A stretch of 64,000 nt of DNA from assembly GCF_033568475.1 (NCBI RefSeq), contig NC_133123.1, positions 137,972,242 through 138,036,241 of the forward strand, written 5' to 3'. The notes under the pieces were generated by a model. It saw only the letters and a program-made list of their open reading frames with translations. It did not search any database and was not told the DNA's origin. Every line of letters starts with the position of its first letter. The first letter of the stretch is position 1. This document shows, one piece after another, positions 47,500 to 59,064 of this stretch. The position numbers were made by a program, and so were the translations under genes. The DNA is from Henckelia pumila (taxonomy: Eukaryota > Streptophyta > Magnoliopsida > Lamiales > Gesneriaceae).

Positions 47500-50400
47500 T
47501 CAGTCAGCATCACCTAGACCATCACTGCCATCTCCTCTCTTGGATATAGGAGTAAAATGAGATTTACCCTTTTTCTTTTGAGAGGCGAATTCAGCATTTT
47601 TGCGCAAGACTGCCCCTGGAGACGGATAAGGCCGCTGCTGAAAGAGGGGACCCTGAAATTTGAAGTTTCGGGGCACAACAACTTCAACAAAAGGAATCAC
47701 ATACCGATTATAACATCCCAGTAAGGACATGCATCACATGCCACCAAAATAAGAAACATGATTATCGACGAAGGGAATCAAAAACTTGTTTATTCAGGAA
47801 GCTGTGCTTGCTTATAAGGAACATACAGCTTCAAACTACGTTATGTCCTTCTACTCGGGCATCGAAAGTAATAAAGCATCACACTGAAACTCTTGCTAAC
47901 AAATATTTTTTTCGAGTTGGCCTTTTTTTTCTTCTTCCATTTTTTACAATTTTCCACATTGTGTTTCTTTCATGTACACTTTGAAGGTAGGTATACATTC
48001 AAAATAATAGTTTTACATACCGTGGCAGTGGTGTCTGCTGCTCTTGGTTGTACTCCTTTAAGTCCAACAACCCTGTAAATTCAGCAGTATGCTAACTCAA
48101 AAGTGGGAAGTGCGCTTCTTTAAGATCTCGAATAACAACTAAATTGCACAATTTTGAAGAGAGTATTTTGTAGCTCTATAAAGTAAGTAAAAGAGATTCT
48201 TTGTCGCAATGCTTGACATGAAACTAGTATCATACCAGCCACCACGAGGAGCATCTGAATAGGAACTTGGATCCATTGGATCCAACTCATCATCCTCGGC
48301 ATGGGCTCGCTTCTTCCCACCCTTTTTGAAGCCTTTACTAAGCGGTGGCTTAAGATCAGATCTGTACTCCCAAATATGGCAATTAAACTAGAGGTACTAT
48401 AAGCCTGTGGTCTGTGTAGCAATTTATAGAACATATAAAATCACATTTCCCCTGAGACTACACAAACATGACGAATTCAAGGAGATTTGACATGCAAAAT
48501 GAACCCACCCAACCCTTTGTTTGTTTCTACTTTATCATTATCAGTTTGCACTTTTTTATCCTTTTAAACTTAAGAAAACACCATTTGCCTTGCCCCAAAA
48601 AATGAAACCACACCATATAAAAACAGGACTGATACAAAGCAAAGTGAAAGAGAATGTGCATGAGCTGGACGACTTAAAAGAGAATACCTGTTTTTCGTGG
48701 ACTTCTTGTCCAAGTCTTCATTACTTTTAGCAGCAGAGGTCGTTTGCTGCAGGCTGTCTGTGGAGGCTGATGAATACTGGGCTTGTGGAAGATTGTGAAG
48801 TCTGAACATAAAAGGAAAAATTAAGATTTGTAGACTCGCATCATCCGGGAAAAAAACTATGCACAAATCTATCCTCCAATTATCGGAGATTAAAAAAAAA
48901 AACCACTCACAAGAACTTTAATATGAAACTCCTAAATTATACCCACAGCACGAACCTTGTGCAGTGACGACAATAGCCCCAAGACTGGACAAGATCCACT
49001 CCCCACCCACCACATCCCATGCATTTAGGAAACTTGAAAGGCTGATCTCCCAAATTTCCAACCACTGCAGTAGCAGAGGGTATTCTGTCATAAGGTTGTG
49101 AGTTGAGTTGCTGTTGTCCACTTGGATGCACCCACTGAGACAAATTAGTCTTTTGGTTGTAGTAATACTTTTGACCTGAGAAAGCAGTGGTCTTACATTT
49201 GTGCAGACTTTAGTTTTAAGAGAACGGACAACAGAAGACTAATTAATATCAGAACATTTGCATAGATGCAAGGTTGAGAAGTGAGAACCTGAGCATCACT
49301 CGATGCTTCAAATAATGGCATCAACCAAAAAATAAACAGCACATATAAATTTCCGACTGAAAGTCTGTATTAAGAAACAGCTAACAGATGAGCTTAGTAT
49401 CATATGTGCACACATATATTATGGATCAGATGAAAAATCCCCGCAAGTAGAGAATATTGAAGATTGCTTGTCAAGCTGAATAGCAAATAAACAAAGAAAT
49501 CAAATTACTTGATTTTCATCCACAAAAAATTTAAATCAGAAAACTGGAAAAAATATAATATACTTACTGAACCATAAAATAATACAATGGATTCTGCAAT
49601 TTCTCATGTAACTTTTATACAATACGATATCTAGATTTTGAAGTTATTTAAACCGGTGGTACCTGTTGTTTCATCAAATGCCTCTACCCAATTTTCTGGA
49701 AGAGGAGGCGTCGCCAATACATAAATTGAAGCAGCATTGAGAGGTCTTTCCCACTGACTTGTCCTTGAATTCTGATTATAATAAAATACAGCACTACTTT
49801 CGGGGTCCCTTCCCTCAATCTACATAATAATTTGGAGAAGAAAGACAAGCAAGCGATGAAATAATAAAATGATGCTACAAGGTAACTCATGGTATGACAG
49901 GATATTAACATATTTTCTGATGTTCAAAACAAAATGCTATAAATTTCGGTAGCAGATTTTTGGAGAGTTTCAGTTCTAGTGATATCACAGAATCACTTAA
50001 GATGCATGGAATCAAGAAACTGATCTCTTGTTAAAGTTCCATAAAAAGTGAATATGCATACCATATTCACATCAGAAGGTTTAACAAACAGGTAAATAAA
50101 GGGAGAATCAACGTGTATGAAAGATGGATTGGTCTTCTATGAAAGCAGATTTCAACTAGCTACAGTACAATTCATGTTTCAGCTAATTCATTTCAAGAAA
50201 TAACAGTCATAATTTTACAATGATATATCAGAAGACAAGAAACTGATGCTCACCCATCCCGGAGGCAGGGTTGCCTGAAGTGAATGAGTCTCCAACCTCT
50301 AGAATGCAAAGTTCCACATAACAGTTTAATAAATAGTCATGGAGATATCAAAAGGAAGCATAGATGAAATAAAAATGAAAACCGCTAGAAAGTGATCATA

Positions 50401-52538
50401 CGACCCCAAAACTCATTAGGATAGCCATGTAACCAGGAGTTTGTTTCCTAACTCAAAACTCTTGATAAATAAACTAAATAGGAGGATGAATAAAAAATAC
50501 AAGAAAACGATCAACTAACATGGCCCGACATGCCAGGATTCACTGCATTGTGATCATCTTTCAGGATACCCCTTGCTCTAAGTTTCTGCTTGAGATATTC
50601 AGGTAAATCTTTAGCCATTGACTTCTGTCCTGACTCACAATCAAGCCCTGCTTTGTTTTGGCTCGTTTTCTGGGCATCTCTTTCTAATGATTCAGAGAAG
50701 CTTAATGTCAACTATTTTTTCAGTGAACTGATTCAGGGAAGAAAACTATTTGTACCATGGTTTACAACGTTGGGAATGGAAGCGCCATAATAAGCACCTC
50801 CACCAGGAACTCCATATCCATTTCCAATCTCTGAATTGCCTAGCCAAAAGAAAAAAAAAAAAAAAAAAAGAAGAAGAAGAAAGAAACTCATATCAGATTT
50901 AGTCATTTCTAATACCTAATATTTTAGCTAGATATCTTTAGACAAAAAGAAATATTTTCTGAATTCTATATTCTTCATCATCACTGAATCGGTTTCACAA
51001 AAGCTCAAAGTTTACTTAATGAAAGGCTACAGTAGAAGTCTTTAGATCATATTACAGAAAATCCCAAATTAGTACTTAGTTCAAAATGCGATCCTTAAAA
51101 AGTATTATTTGGCAGAGATTGTCTAGCATCCTTCAAGTATGAGACAAAAGCTAAAATTCACTGTTCATGTTGAAACATCATGACTCTTTCCATTAACTAA
51201 TTAACTAAAATGATGATAATATCACCATTTTTTTCAAATAATTGTCCTGATACCAACTACAGTTGTGGTCAAGTATACCACTGTCACACATAATGAAGTT
51301 CACAATGCAAGGTCAGAGTCAGTTAAAAAGAATACATCGGCACATCTGCGGTGATATATGTGAACTGTGTGAGCAGGTAACTTAATCAGGGTGGTGAGCA
51401 ATTTCCACGAAATAATGTAATGTTAACACAATATCCTTGCTATGATCAGGAAAAAGGGCAAGGCAGGGAAAAGCCTTTAAAGAAAACACATAAAAATACC
51501 TTGCCCTGCAATTGAGTCCAAAGTGATGAGCTTATCATGATACTACTTTTGGGAAAAAAAAATCACTTTATTGAGCCAAGAACTAACCACAAAGTAGGTT
51601 CATCTATTACTGAGAAGAAAGGAATCAGTCCAAGCTAACATCCCAAATCAGATTTATTATTCCATGGACTAGGACAGGGAAATATTTTAAAAGTTTTCTC
51701 AAGCATCTTTTTCCAATAAATGCATAAAAAAATTATTGAAAAGTACAGTATTCAACCATCCTCCATAAAGGTCGGCTTTCCACGTTTTAAAGCCATTTCT
51801 GTTCGATGATGAGTGGCCATTTTAAGTAAATGTTCCTGTGACATAAAAATAGTCAATTGAACTAAAATAAGTCGCCAAGGTGTAGAGAAATAAATTGTCG
51901 CGAGGATAATTATCAAATGGAAAGAGGACACATAATGAAAATAATAGAGAAGGAAGTAAAACGGTGGTAGATATATTAACCTTGAGAGCATTTGGGTCAT
52001 GGTATTCAGACAAAAAGTCTTTACGGTACTCAGAAGGACCAGTTGCAACAATTGATTCTCTGAAATCATCATACATGTAAAAACTTATTTTAAAGCTGGT
52101 TTCATTGTACCATTTCCCACGTAGAGCTTAAACCTATAAGATGAAATTTTGGTACAAACCTGTGGCTTTGAATGATCTTTTGCGTGGAAATTTCCTGAAA
52201 AAGTAACAGACAATTGTAATATGATTAGAGCATCAGCGGGATACCCTAACGAATAATTACTAATTACTAAAACGACGTACTTGTTCATGAAGCACAACAT
52301 GCTGAGCCGCAGTTTCAATATCACTATTACTCTCAAATTCTGCTTGAGAACCATTGGATACGGGGATATACTGGTGTGGAAAAGTTTGATTGGGTACATT
52401 CGACTGGCGAAGAGGAAAAAGATTACTCCTAGAGTCAGCAGCCGATACAGAGGTCACATCGTTGGATGTTGGTACTGGTGATATATTTTGCAGGGATTGG
52501 GTACCCTGGGGAAGCAGCTGATCGGTCTCGTTGCCCAT
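47500..52538 (-). CDS. PQBP1: PQBP1 homologue, WW-domain splicing factor (13 exons)
   Basis: Homologue of polyglutamine-binding protein 1, a nuclear protein that links to the spliceosomal U5-15kD protein through its C-terminus. Minus-strand coding exons: 52538-52281, 52194-52160, 52059-51981, 51835-51757, 50839-50756, 50683-50520, 50298-50254, 49819-49663, 49175-48956, 48801-48688, 48361-48236, 48072-48021, 47652-47500. Phases agree, giving 521 residues. Two WW domains lie at about 250-335: LPPGWIEGRDPE with FYYNQNSRTSQWERP, and LPENWVEAFDETTGQKYYYN with LSQWVHP. Next is a C-x2-C pair set (KCMGCGGWG, then YCRHC), then the PQBP1 C-terminal signature DPSSYSDAPRGGW with GPLFQQRPYPSPGAVLR. Plant members are longer than the animal protein at the N-terminus. 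A 5'-UTR intron (about 52810-52557) is likely. The exon 6 acceptor (50684) is chosen because it alone keeps phase; that junction is the least certain. Confidence 0.92.
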
Positions 52539-53106
52539 AAGTTAGGGCAGAAATCACTGGAAAGTTCAAAAATAACAGGATAATCTCAGGAAAAAACTAT
52601 CCCGAACATAAAACACTAACATCACCAATATACTTGCACGAATACTCATCTTCCAAGTTGACGTTTCCAAACGCAAAAATCGCAGCTAGCTTACACTCAG
52701 AGAATCCAATAACGCACACATCAAGAAAAATATATATATAATGACGATTTATTCAGACCTAGATTGCAGCATTTTACAAGAAAATCAGTGAGAATCAGAA
52801 TGTATTGAACCTGCTTCAACTCTCCGAATACATATACTCGCTTCAATTGAGCCGCGCCCGCAGAGGAATCTGACTATGGGAGTTTGGCACAACTGGGAAG
52901 CTAAAGAGAGGAAATTTTAAAATGACCCGATATAAAACACCTAGATGTACCGGGGTTGAAGCGCAGAGTACAACACCTTCGTTGATTTTATAGGAACTCT
53001 GTGTGGGCCAAAACCCCTACTTTCTAGCCCATTCTAATGGATAAATAAGCCAATTGAAGCCCAAAATTGAACTTCGTGAACCCATAACATATTCTAAATT
53101 CATGGG
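52539..53106 (-). other. PQBP1 leader and promoter region
   Basis: A GC-richer segment (52811-52900, with GCGGGCGCGGCTC on the minus strand) looks like the first untranslated exon. It has a donor CAG/GTTCAA at 52811/52810 and an acceptor TTTCCAG before 52556. No TATA box was singled out. Confidence 0.5.
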
Positions 53107-55148
53107 ATCTAGATGGAATCTCAGCATACTAAACAGATATTATAAAATGATGATGATCTTGAAATTTACAAATATATAGAGTTCGACTTCTATTTCAGTG
53201 TTCATTTTGCAAAAACTGCAGAATTTATAAATCATAGACAAAATTTGTACCGTTGAATGGCAATGCACATAAACAGCACATAGTATCAGTTTTGGCTATG
53301 ATTTACCGTTGAATAGCAGAGCACATAAATAGCACAAAAATAGCATGTAAATGGCACATAAATAGAACATAATATCAAATTTGTATAAAATCCACATGTA
53401 ATTATGTGATTCTATCGGTAAATATATAGTTTTGTGGTTCATACAAAAACAGCAGCATATAGCCCCCCTCCCTACATGGATCATATCAACTCGGATGCTC
53501 ATTCCGAAGGCGGAGCTAGGCGGAGGAACGATTTCGGGACAGAACTGCGGTGTTTCAGCAGGTCCTCCGCCTGTGAAACCTGCAAGTTCTCCAGCGAGAA
53601 CCGAGCTTCATCCACCTCTCTGTTGGAGCTTCCCCTTGCTCTTTCTTGTTTCTTCTTGTCTGTGCAAGCAAAACTCATGGGGGCAGCAGTGTGAGCCTCT
53701 CTCCTCCTTGCTTCTCTAGAGTATGGAGGAGTGTCTGAGCAACATTAATAGCTACTGAGTATCCATAATTCACTAAGGCTTTAAAAGGCATATCATGAAG
53801 TAAACGGCTTCTAATTTAAAAGGCAAAAAACAAGACAATACGCAGCCAAGATGTAAAAAAAGATCTCCATACCATCGTATAATTGCTCGGTAAACCCCTC
53901 CTTCCTTTCGCTCTTGATATCGCATCCCTGATACCAAGGGCATCCATGAATCTACTAGGCCACAATGTTGCAAGCTACATTTATATGCGAAACACGTACT
54001 TTTAATCCATAACATTTACAAAAACTGGCTGATTTAGTGCGAAGTAGTCCATTTTTCATTTCAGTTTTTTAAAATATATATATATATATATTATAAGTGA
54101 TAGCTATCCAAGTAACCTTGAATATCAGCACAGTATGACAGTAAGAAAAGATACTAAATCCATTGCATCATAAATCCTCAACACTCTATTGCATGTTTAG
54201 TACATGTCATTTCCAATAATTGCAAAAGATTGCACAATGATTGTCATTACCGAACCATGAAAGATCTTTTATTACACGTATCACTTGAGATGATGTGAGA
54301 TACATCATACATGGATTGTCTTAATTCAATGAATTGGGGAATATGTTGGATGGAAGGAATAACTGCAGTGTCAATGTGCATATGGTAACCAGATGCAAAG
54401 ATTGGTTTGTGCACCTAATAACTCACAATTCATACACTAGCTCGTAAAACGAAAATGTGAAAAAATTGCATGTGAGAGTGATTCAACGATAGACGATATT
54501 CTGAAGAAAAAAAAATTCTAGTGATAAAGCATAGGAGATCTGGTAAAAAGTCATACCTCTTTGTAGAATGCTTCGACTTGCGGACCTGAATTTTCCTCTT
54601 GTCTCTGGAATGAAAGAAATTAGGGATACATGATCAAAATTTACTGGTGGAAAGTCCCTAAAAGGAAAAAATGAAGTATCTATTACCTCGACATAAAGGT
54701 CGTATAAGACACAAATTTTATCCTCCAGTGCATCATCCATGCTGTATTTTCGTATCAAAGCTTCTTTCTCTGCAGGACCAGATTCTCAAAAATCATTTGA
54801 AGTCATAATTATCTTCTCAACCTGCAAATTGTGTGGATATTCAGATGAAGAAACAAAAATGAATATTGACACTCGGATCTCCTCACAAGCACAAATTATG
54901 CACAGTGCATAGTTTTAGCTTGTTTTCATTGTTAAAATAAGATATCTATATTTGATAGGTACAATTATACCAACTAAATCTCAGCTCTTGAAACCAAACA
55001 AGCTCAAAGTAAAAGGCATACTTTGTATTTCATGAATGGAATCCACAACTTAGCCATCTCTTCAACTTCTTGTTTGATCTTGCGCACCCGTTAATCTGTC
55101 TCCGCTCTGGCAAATAGGCATGACTCAACCATGACTTTATGGTATCTC

Positions 55149-57866
55149 TGCCAGACCAAGTAAGTACGCTTGATTAATCAGGAAAGATGGAGATTATAGT
55201 GCATTAATCATGCACAACACTTAGATGCAATTAGTTCCTAAAATATGAGACAAATAAGATTCCAATAAGTATAAAAAACACACTCATACAATATAGTGCT
55301 TGAAGGACCTACATATACCTCTTGCAGCTCCCCAAATCCACAAAATAAACAGAAAAGTAAAACAAAAATAAAAGTAATCAGGCTAAAGCATGGAAAAATA
55401 AATTAGCATGATTTTGTTTTGAGGGAGTACGAGCGTCCATCTTATAATTAAACCGAGGAATAACAACCGCGCCTATCCTCCTATTTCTGTATTGGATCAT
55501 AGGTTAACAATGCAACAAGCAATCAAGGCTTAAACAGAGAAAGAAGAAAACATTTCAACCTTAATGCCATGATACAACGTGGCAAACCAAATAAGATGGT
55601 TTTGTAGATAAAGATATTCACAACGACAACCAACATGTATTTCTTTCCTCCATTATTTTACATAACTAATAGTCTAATATGTGACATTTAGAACTTCTAG
55701 TTAAATTAATGTCACCAGTTTGACATCTCATTTATGTTAGAATAAATGTATTTTGTTTGACATGCATCCCAAGTATGGATATTTAGCAATAAATAGTAAA
55801 TAAGCCTACTATTTTTGCTGTGTTTCTAGCAAGGATGCAAATGAATCGAGCCAGCTCGCAATCTTTTTGAGCTAACTCAAAAAATATTCGATTAATATTT
55901 GAACCAAATTCAAACATACGAATGTTTTTTCAGCCGACTTTGAGTCTAAAATATTTTGAGTCTTTATTTTCGAGCAATGGTTCGAAAATTTCACAAACGT
56001 GCTCAAATTTTACTACAAGAAAAACATGCGGATAGAGACTAAAAAAACCGTCGCTGTCCGTGGCAAAATCGCGACGGTTTTTACTACAAAATCGTCGTTA
56101 ATCCAGACCTATTCCAATTAAACAAGGCGTGTGCCAATAACGATGCATTTCAAAACTATCGATGCTAATCGACTTTGGCAATGGTTTTTGCAACAGTTTC
56201 GGCAGTCGCAAATTCTGCATTTTTCGTAGTGTATTTCGAGCCGAACTCGAACTTGAGCTCTAGTTCAAGCCTATATATTTAACCATTAGTGCTTTATATT
56301 GAGCTCAAAGTTCAAATATACTTATTTGAGATAAAATTCAAACCTTAGGTTTTTCTTAATATTCAGACTGATTAGGTGCTATATACCCTGCTCGCTACGA
56401 CTATGGTCAATGTCGCTCCTTCGGGCGACTGACCTTTTTAATCTAGTATTGTGTCGAGCTTCATATCTAGACACCGATACTCGAGTCTCTTTACTGGTTA
56501 AGTGTTGTTCTAATTGATTAAGAAATTGTAACTCATTCGACTAGACATTAACGAAAACCCATATCGCTGCTAAATCTTCTCGTTCATGAGAACAAACGCC
56601 TAGTAAATGTTACCAAAACCACAACTATGTACATCTTAGAGAAAGCTTTACCACAAAAACAATAAGAAGAATATCATTCATTTGTAATAAAGGTCTGCCA
56701 GATTGAATAACCTATACCAACTTGAACTAATCATCCGAGTTTCAAGAGGGATTAAAGCCAGGGACCTGGGTTAGGGAGGACAAGATTTTTAATCAATCAT
56801 TTCATAATGTTTGTGGAAGTGACGCGACAATATTAAACTAAAGTTGAATATACTTATTTAAGCTAAAATCCGAGCCTTAAATTTTTCTTATTATTCGATG
56901 TATTAATTCAGTTTTATATACCCTTCATTTTCATGTTCTATACTCAATACTTTTGTTTCTTTCCTAGTTAAGTGATGTTCTAATTGACTAAGAAATAGTT
57001 AATTGATGTTTCGATTGATTAAGAAATTGCAACTCATTCAACTAGACACCAATCACCAATGAAAACTCATATCGTAGCTAAAATTTCTCATTCATGTGAA
57101 CAAAAGCCTAGTAGATGTTCCCAAAACCACAACCCTGTACTTTTTAGAGAAAGCTATAAAGAAAAAAAAAAGGAGTATAATTCATTTGTAAGAATGGTCT
57201 CTCGGATTGACTAACCTACACCAGCTTGCACTATGCATCTGAGTTTTACAAGGGATTCATCTAACATGTGGTAGATTAGGTAGCCGAGGTTAGGGATGAC
57301 AACATTTATAACCAACCATTTTCATAATTTTTTAGGTAGTGCGTGCAACGAGACAATATCAAACTAAAGTGGAAGGTTTTTCTAAAAAGGTAAGAAGTAA
57401 CTTCCCAGCCAGTGGGCGCAATCGGCCACCCTGGCTTGTACGTTTCGTTCTAAAACGAAGGACATCATCAATTTACATTTGGCATGAATATAGAATTTGA
57501 AAACCTTTGGTAGAAAAAATGCCTTGGCACAGTATAAGTGTTTTAGATGATTCAAACACTTCAAATTGCGAAACATACATGTAATGAAAGTCAAGCAGAA
57601 AGTTGCTATCACTTTTCGGTGTTTCTGTGCATCACAGAATCAGCTTGTTTCATATAAGATGTATGAAATATTAGATAAAAATTATAAAATTTGGTAATCA
57701 TATAAAATTGTGTTCAACACCACAATCCATCTTAAAGTTAAGACATCATTGATTGACGTTCCTACAAATCATGCCCAAAAAAGCATCTAAGAGCAAAGGA
57801 TGTTCAGAAGAAAGCCATTCCGTTTTTTGGTCTTTAAGATTAGATTTTCTCTTAGCCACCACATAC
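55149..57866 (-). other. Large intron of the pseudogene copy
   Basis: Intron between the 20-base microexon and the next exon, about 2.7 kb. It holds a CACTA-like MITE (56011-56231) inserted in CGAGCC/GAGCTC-rich repeat sequence, and an older direct duplication of about 530 bases (roughly 56300-56830 and 56835-57365). Confidence 0.65.
56011..56231. repeat. CACTA-like MITE, copy in unit 1
   Basis: Ends are TACTACAAGAAAAA and TTTTTCGTAGTG, close to CACTA inverted repeats (CACTACAAGAAAA). The interior has inverted ACCGTCGC/GCGACGGT blocks. About 221 bases, no ORF. Confidence 0.6.
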
Positions 57867-59064
57867 CTGTCCCTCATGAGAAATCTCTATCACCACAAAA
57901 ATGTAAGTAAATAAAATAGCAAATTTCGTAAAGACGAATGTTAATAAAGTGGTTGGCTTCATGATTTTATTTAACTTTTCCAAGTTTTAAGTGGTTCTAG
58001 CCCATCAATGAAGTGCTACACATGAAGAAATTTGCCAACAGCCACATCATTATCAGTAACTTCACAATCTTTATACCCAAGACAGCAAAATCATGGGATC
58101 AACCTTATCTTCAGTATCATTGCTTTAGATACCAATGAAGAAAGGGGGAGCAGTACAACAGAAAAAAAAAATGCAAAACTCGGTGATTGCTCATTAGTAA
58201 TTTTTTACTAAAAGAATACCTTTAGAGTCCTAAGCTGCATTAAGTGGCCAACAATGTCCATCAGACGAGCAAGCACGTGCTTTGGGGGCTTATCATATGT
58301 ATCGTCCTACAGCATAAAAACAAAAGATAATTTCTCCCGAACAAAGCCAAATGGAAGCCCAAATACATAAAGTAAGCAATTAGGTACAAAAACAAACATG
58401 AACCAACAAGACATTTGCTAGTCACTAAGTACCATCAATCTAGCAATTTTGGCAAGCATCTGCTTTATTTCACCCGAAAGCCTCTTTTTGACCGCCTGAG
58501 AAGAATTATCAGGATCATGGACTTCTTTTGCCGGTGGTTGGACTGTTGATTTTCCAAGGATACGAGAAAAAGGTAAATAACTCTGGCTAAGTTATAGTAA
58601 AGGAGAGAAAAACAGAATAACAACAGAAGTAATCAAATACATTCGTCAATTATCAGACATTTGTACAAAGATTGTAATCTAGATGGAATCTCAGCGTACT
58701 AAACAGATATTATAAAATGATGATCTTGAAAAATTTACAAATATATAGAGTTCGACTTCTATTTCAGTGTCCATTTTGCAAAAACTGCATAATTTATAAA
58801 TCATAGCCAAAATTTGTACTGTTGAATGGCAATGCACATAAACAGCACATAGTATCAGATTTTGGCTATGATTTACCATTGAATGGCAGAGCACATGAAT
58901 AGCACAAAAACAGAAAATAGCACATAAATAGCACACCATATCAAATTTGTATAAAATGCACATGTAATTATGTGATTCTATCGGTAAATATATAGTTTTG
59001 TTATTCATACATAAACAGCAGCATATAGCCCCCCTCCCTACATGGATCATATCAACTCGGATGC

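Larger units (their letters stand above)
53499..58586 (-). pseudogene. Ubinuclein-like 3' partial duplicate, pseudogene
   Basis: Minus-strand exons match the neighbouring ubinuclein-like gene: 58586-58433 (ends QMLAKIARLM), 58306-58220 (DDTYDKPPKHVLARLMDIVG then RTLK), 57886-57867 (20-base microexon, RFLMRD), 55145-55022, 54821-54687, 54604-54557, 53974-53873 and 53734 onward. Lesions: TAA at 55091-55093 where the other copy has GAA, TGA at 54786-54788 where the other copy has CGA, and a one-base deletion at 53697/53698 that ends the frame at TGA 53675-53677 instead of 53499-53501. There is no 5' half, since the unit begins mid-gene. Splice sites remain. It lies downstream of the open copy on the same strand, so read-through transcripts could include it. 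Confidence 0.85.
53107..58676. repeat. Tandem duplication, unit 1 (5.57 kb)
   Basis: Sequence from ATCTAGATGGAATCTCAG at 53107 recurs from 58677 in the same orientation and continues to the window end. The period is 5,570 bases. The two units match along their length, including exons, introns and intronic repeats, apart from substitutions and small indels. ATCT at both starts may be junction microhomology. Confidence 0.92.

Noticed and set aside
52281..52481. Plus-strand frame opposite PQBP1 exon 1
   Set aside because: Antisense shadow of a real exon without any domain.
53432..53719. Plus-strand frames opposite the ubinuclein terminal exon (also 58998-59315)
   Set aside because: Antisense shadows; kept in both copies only because the units are duplicated.
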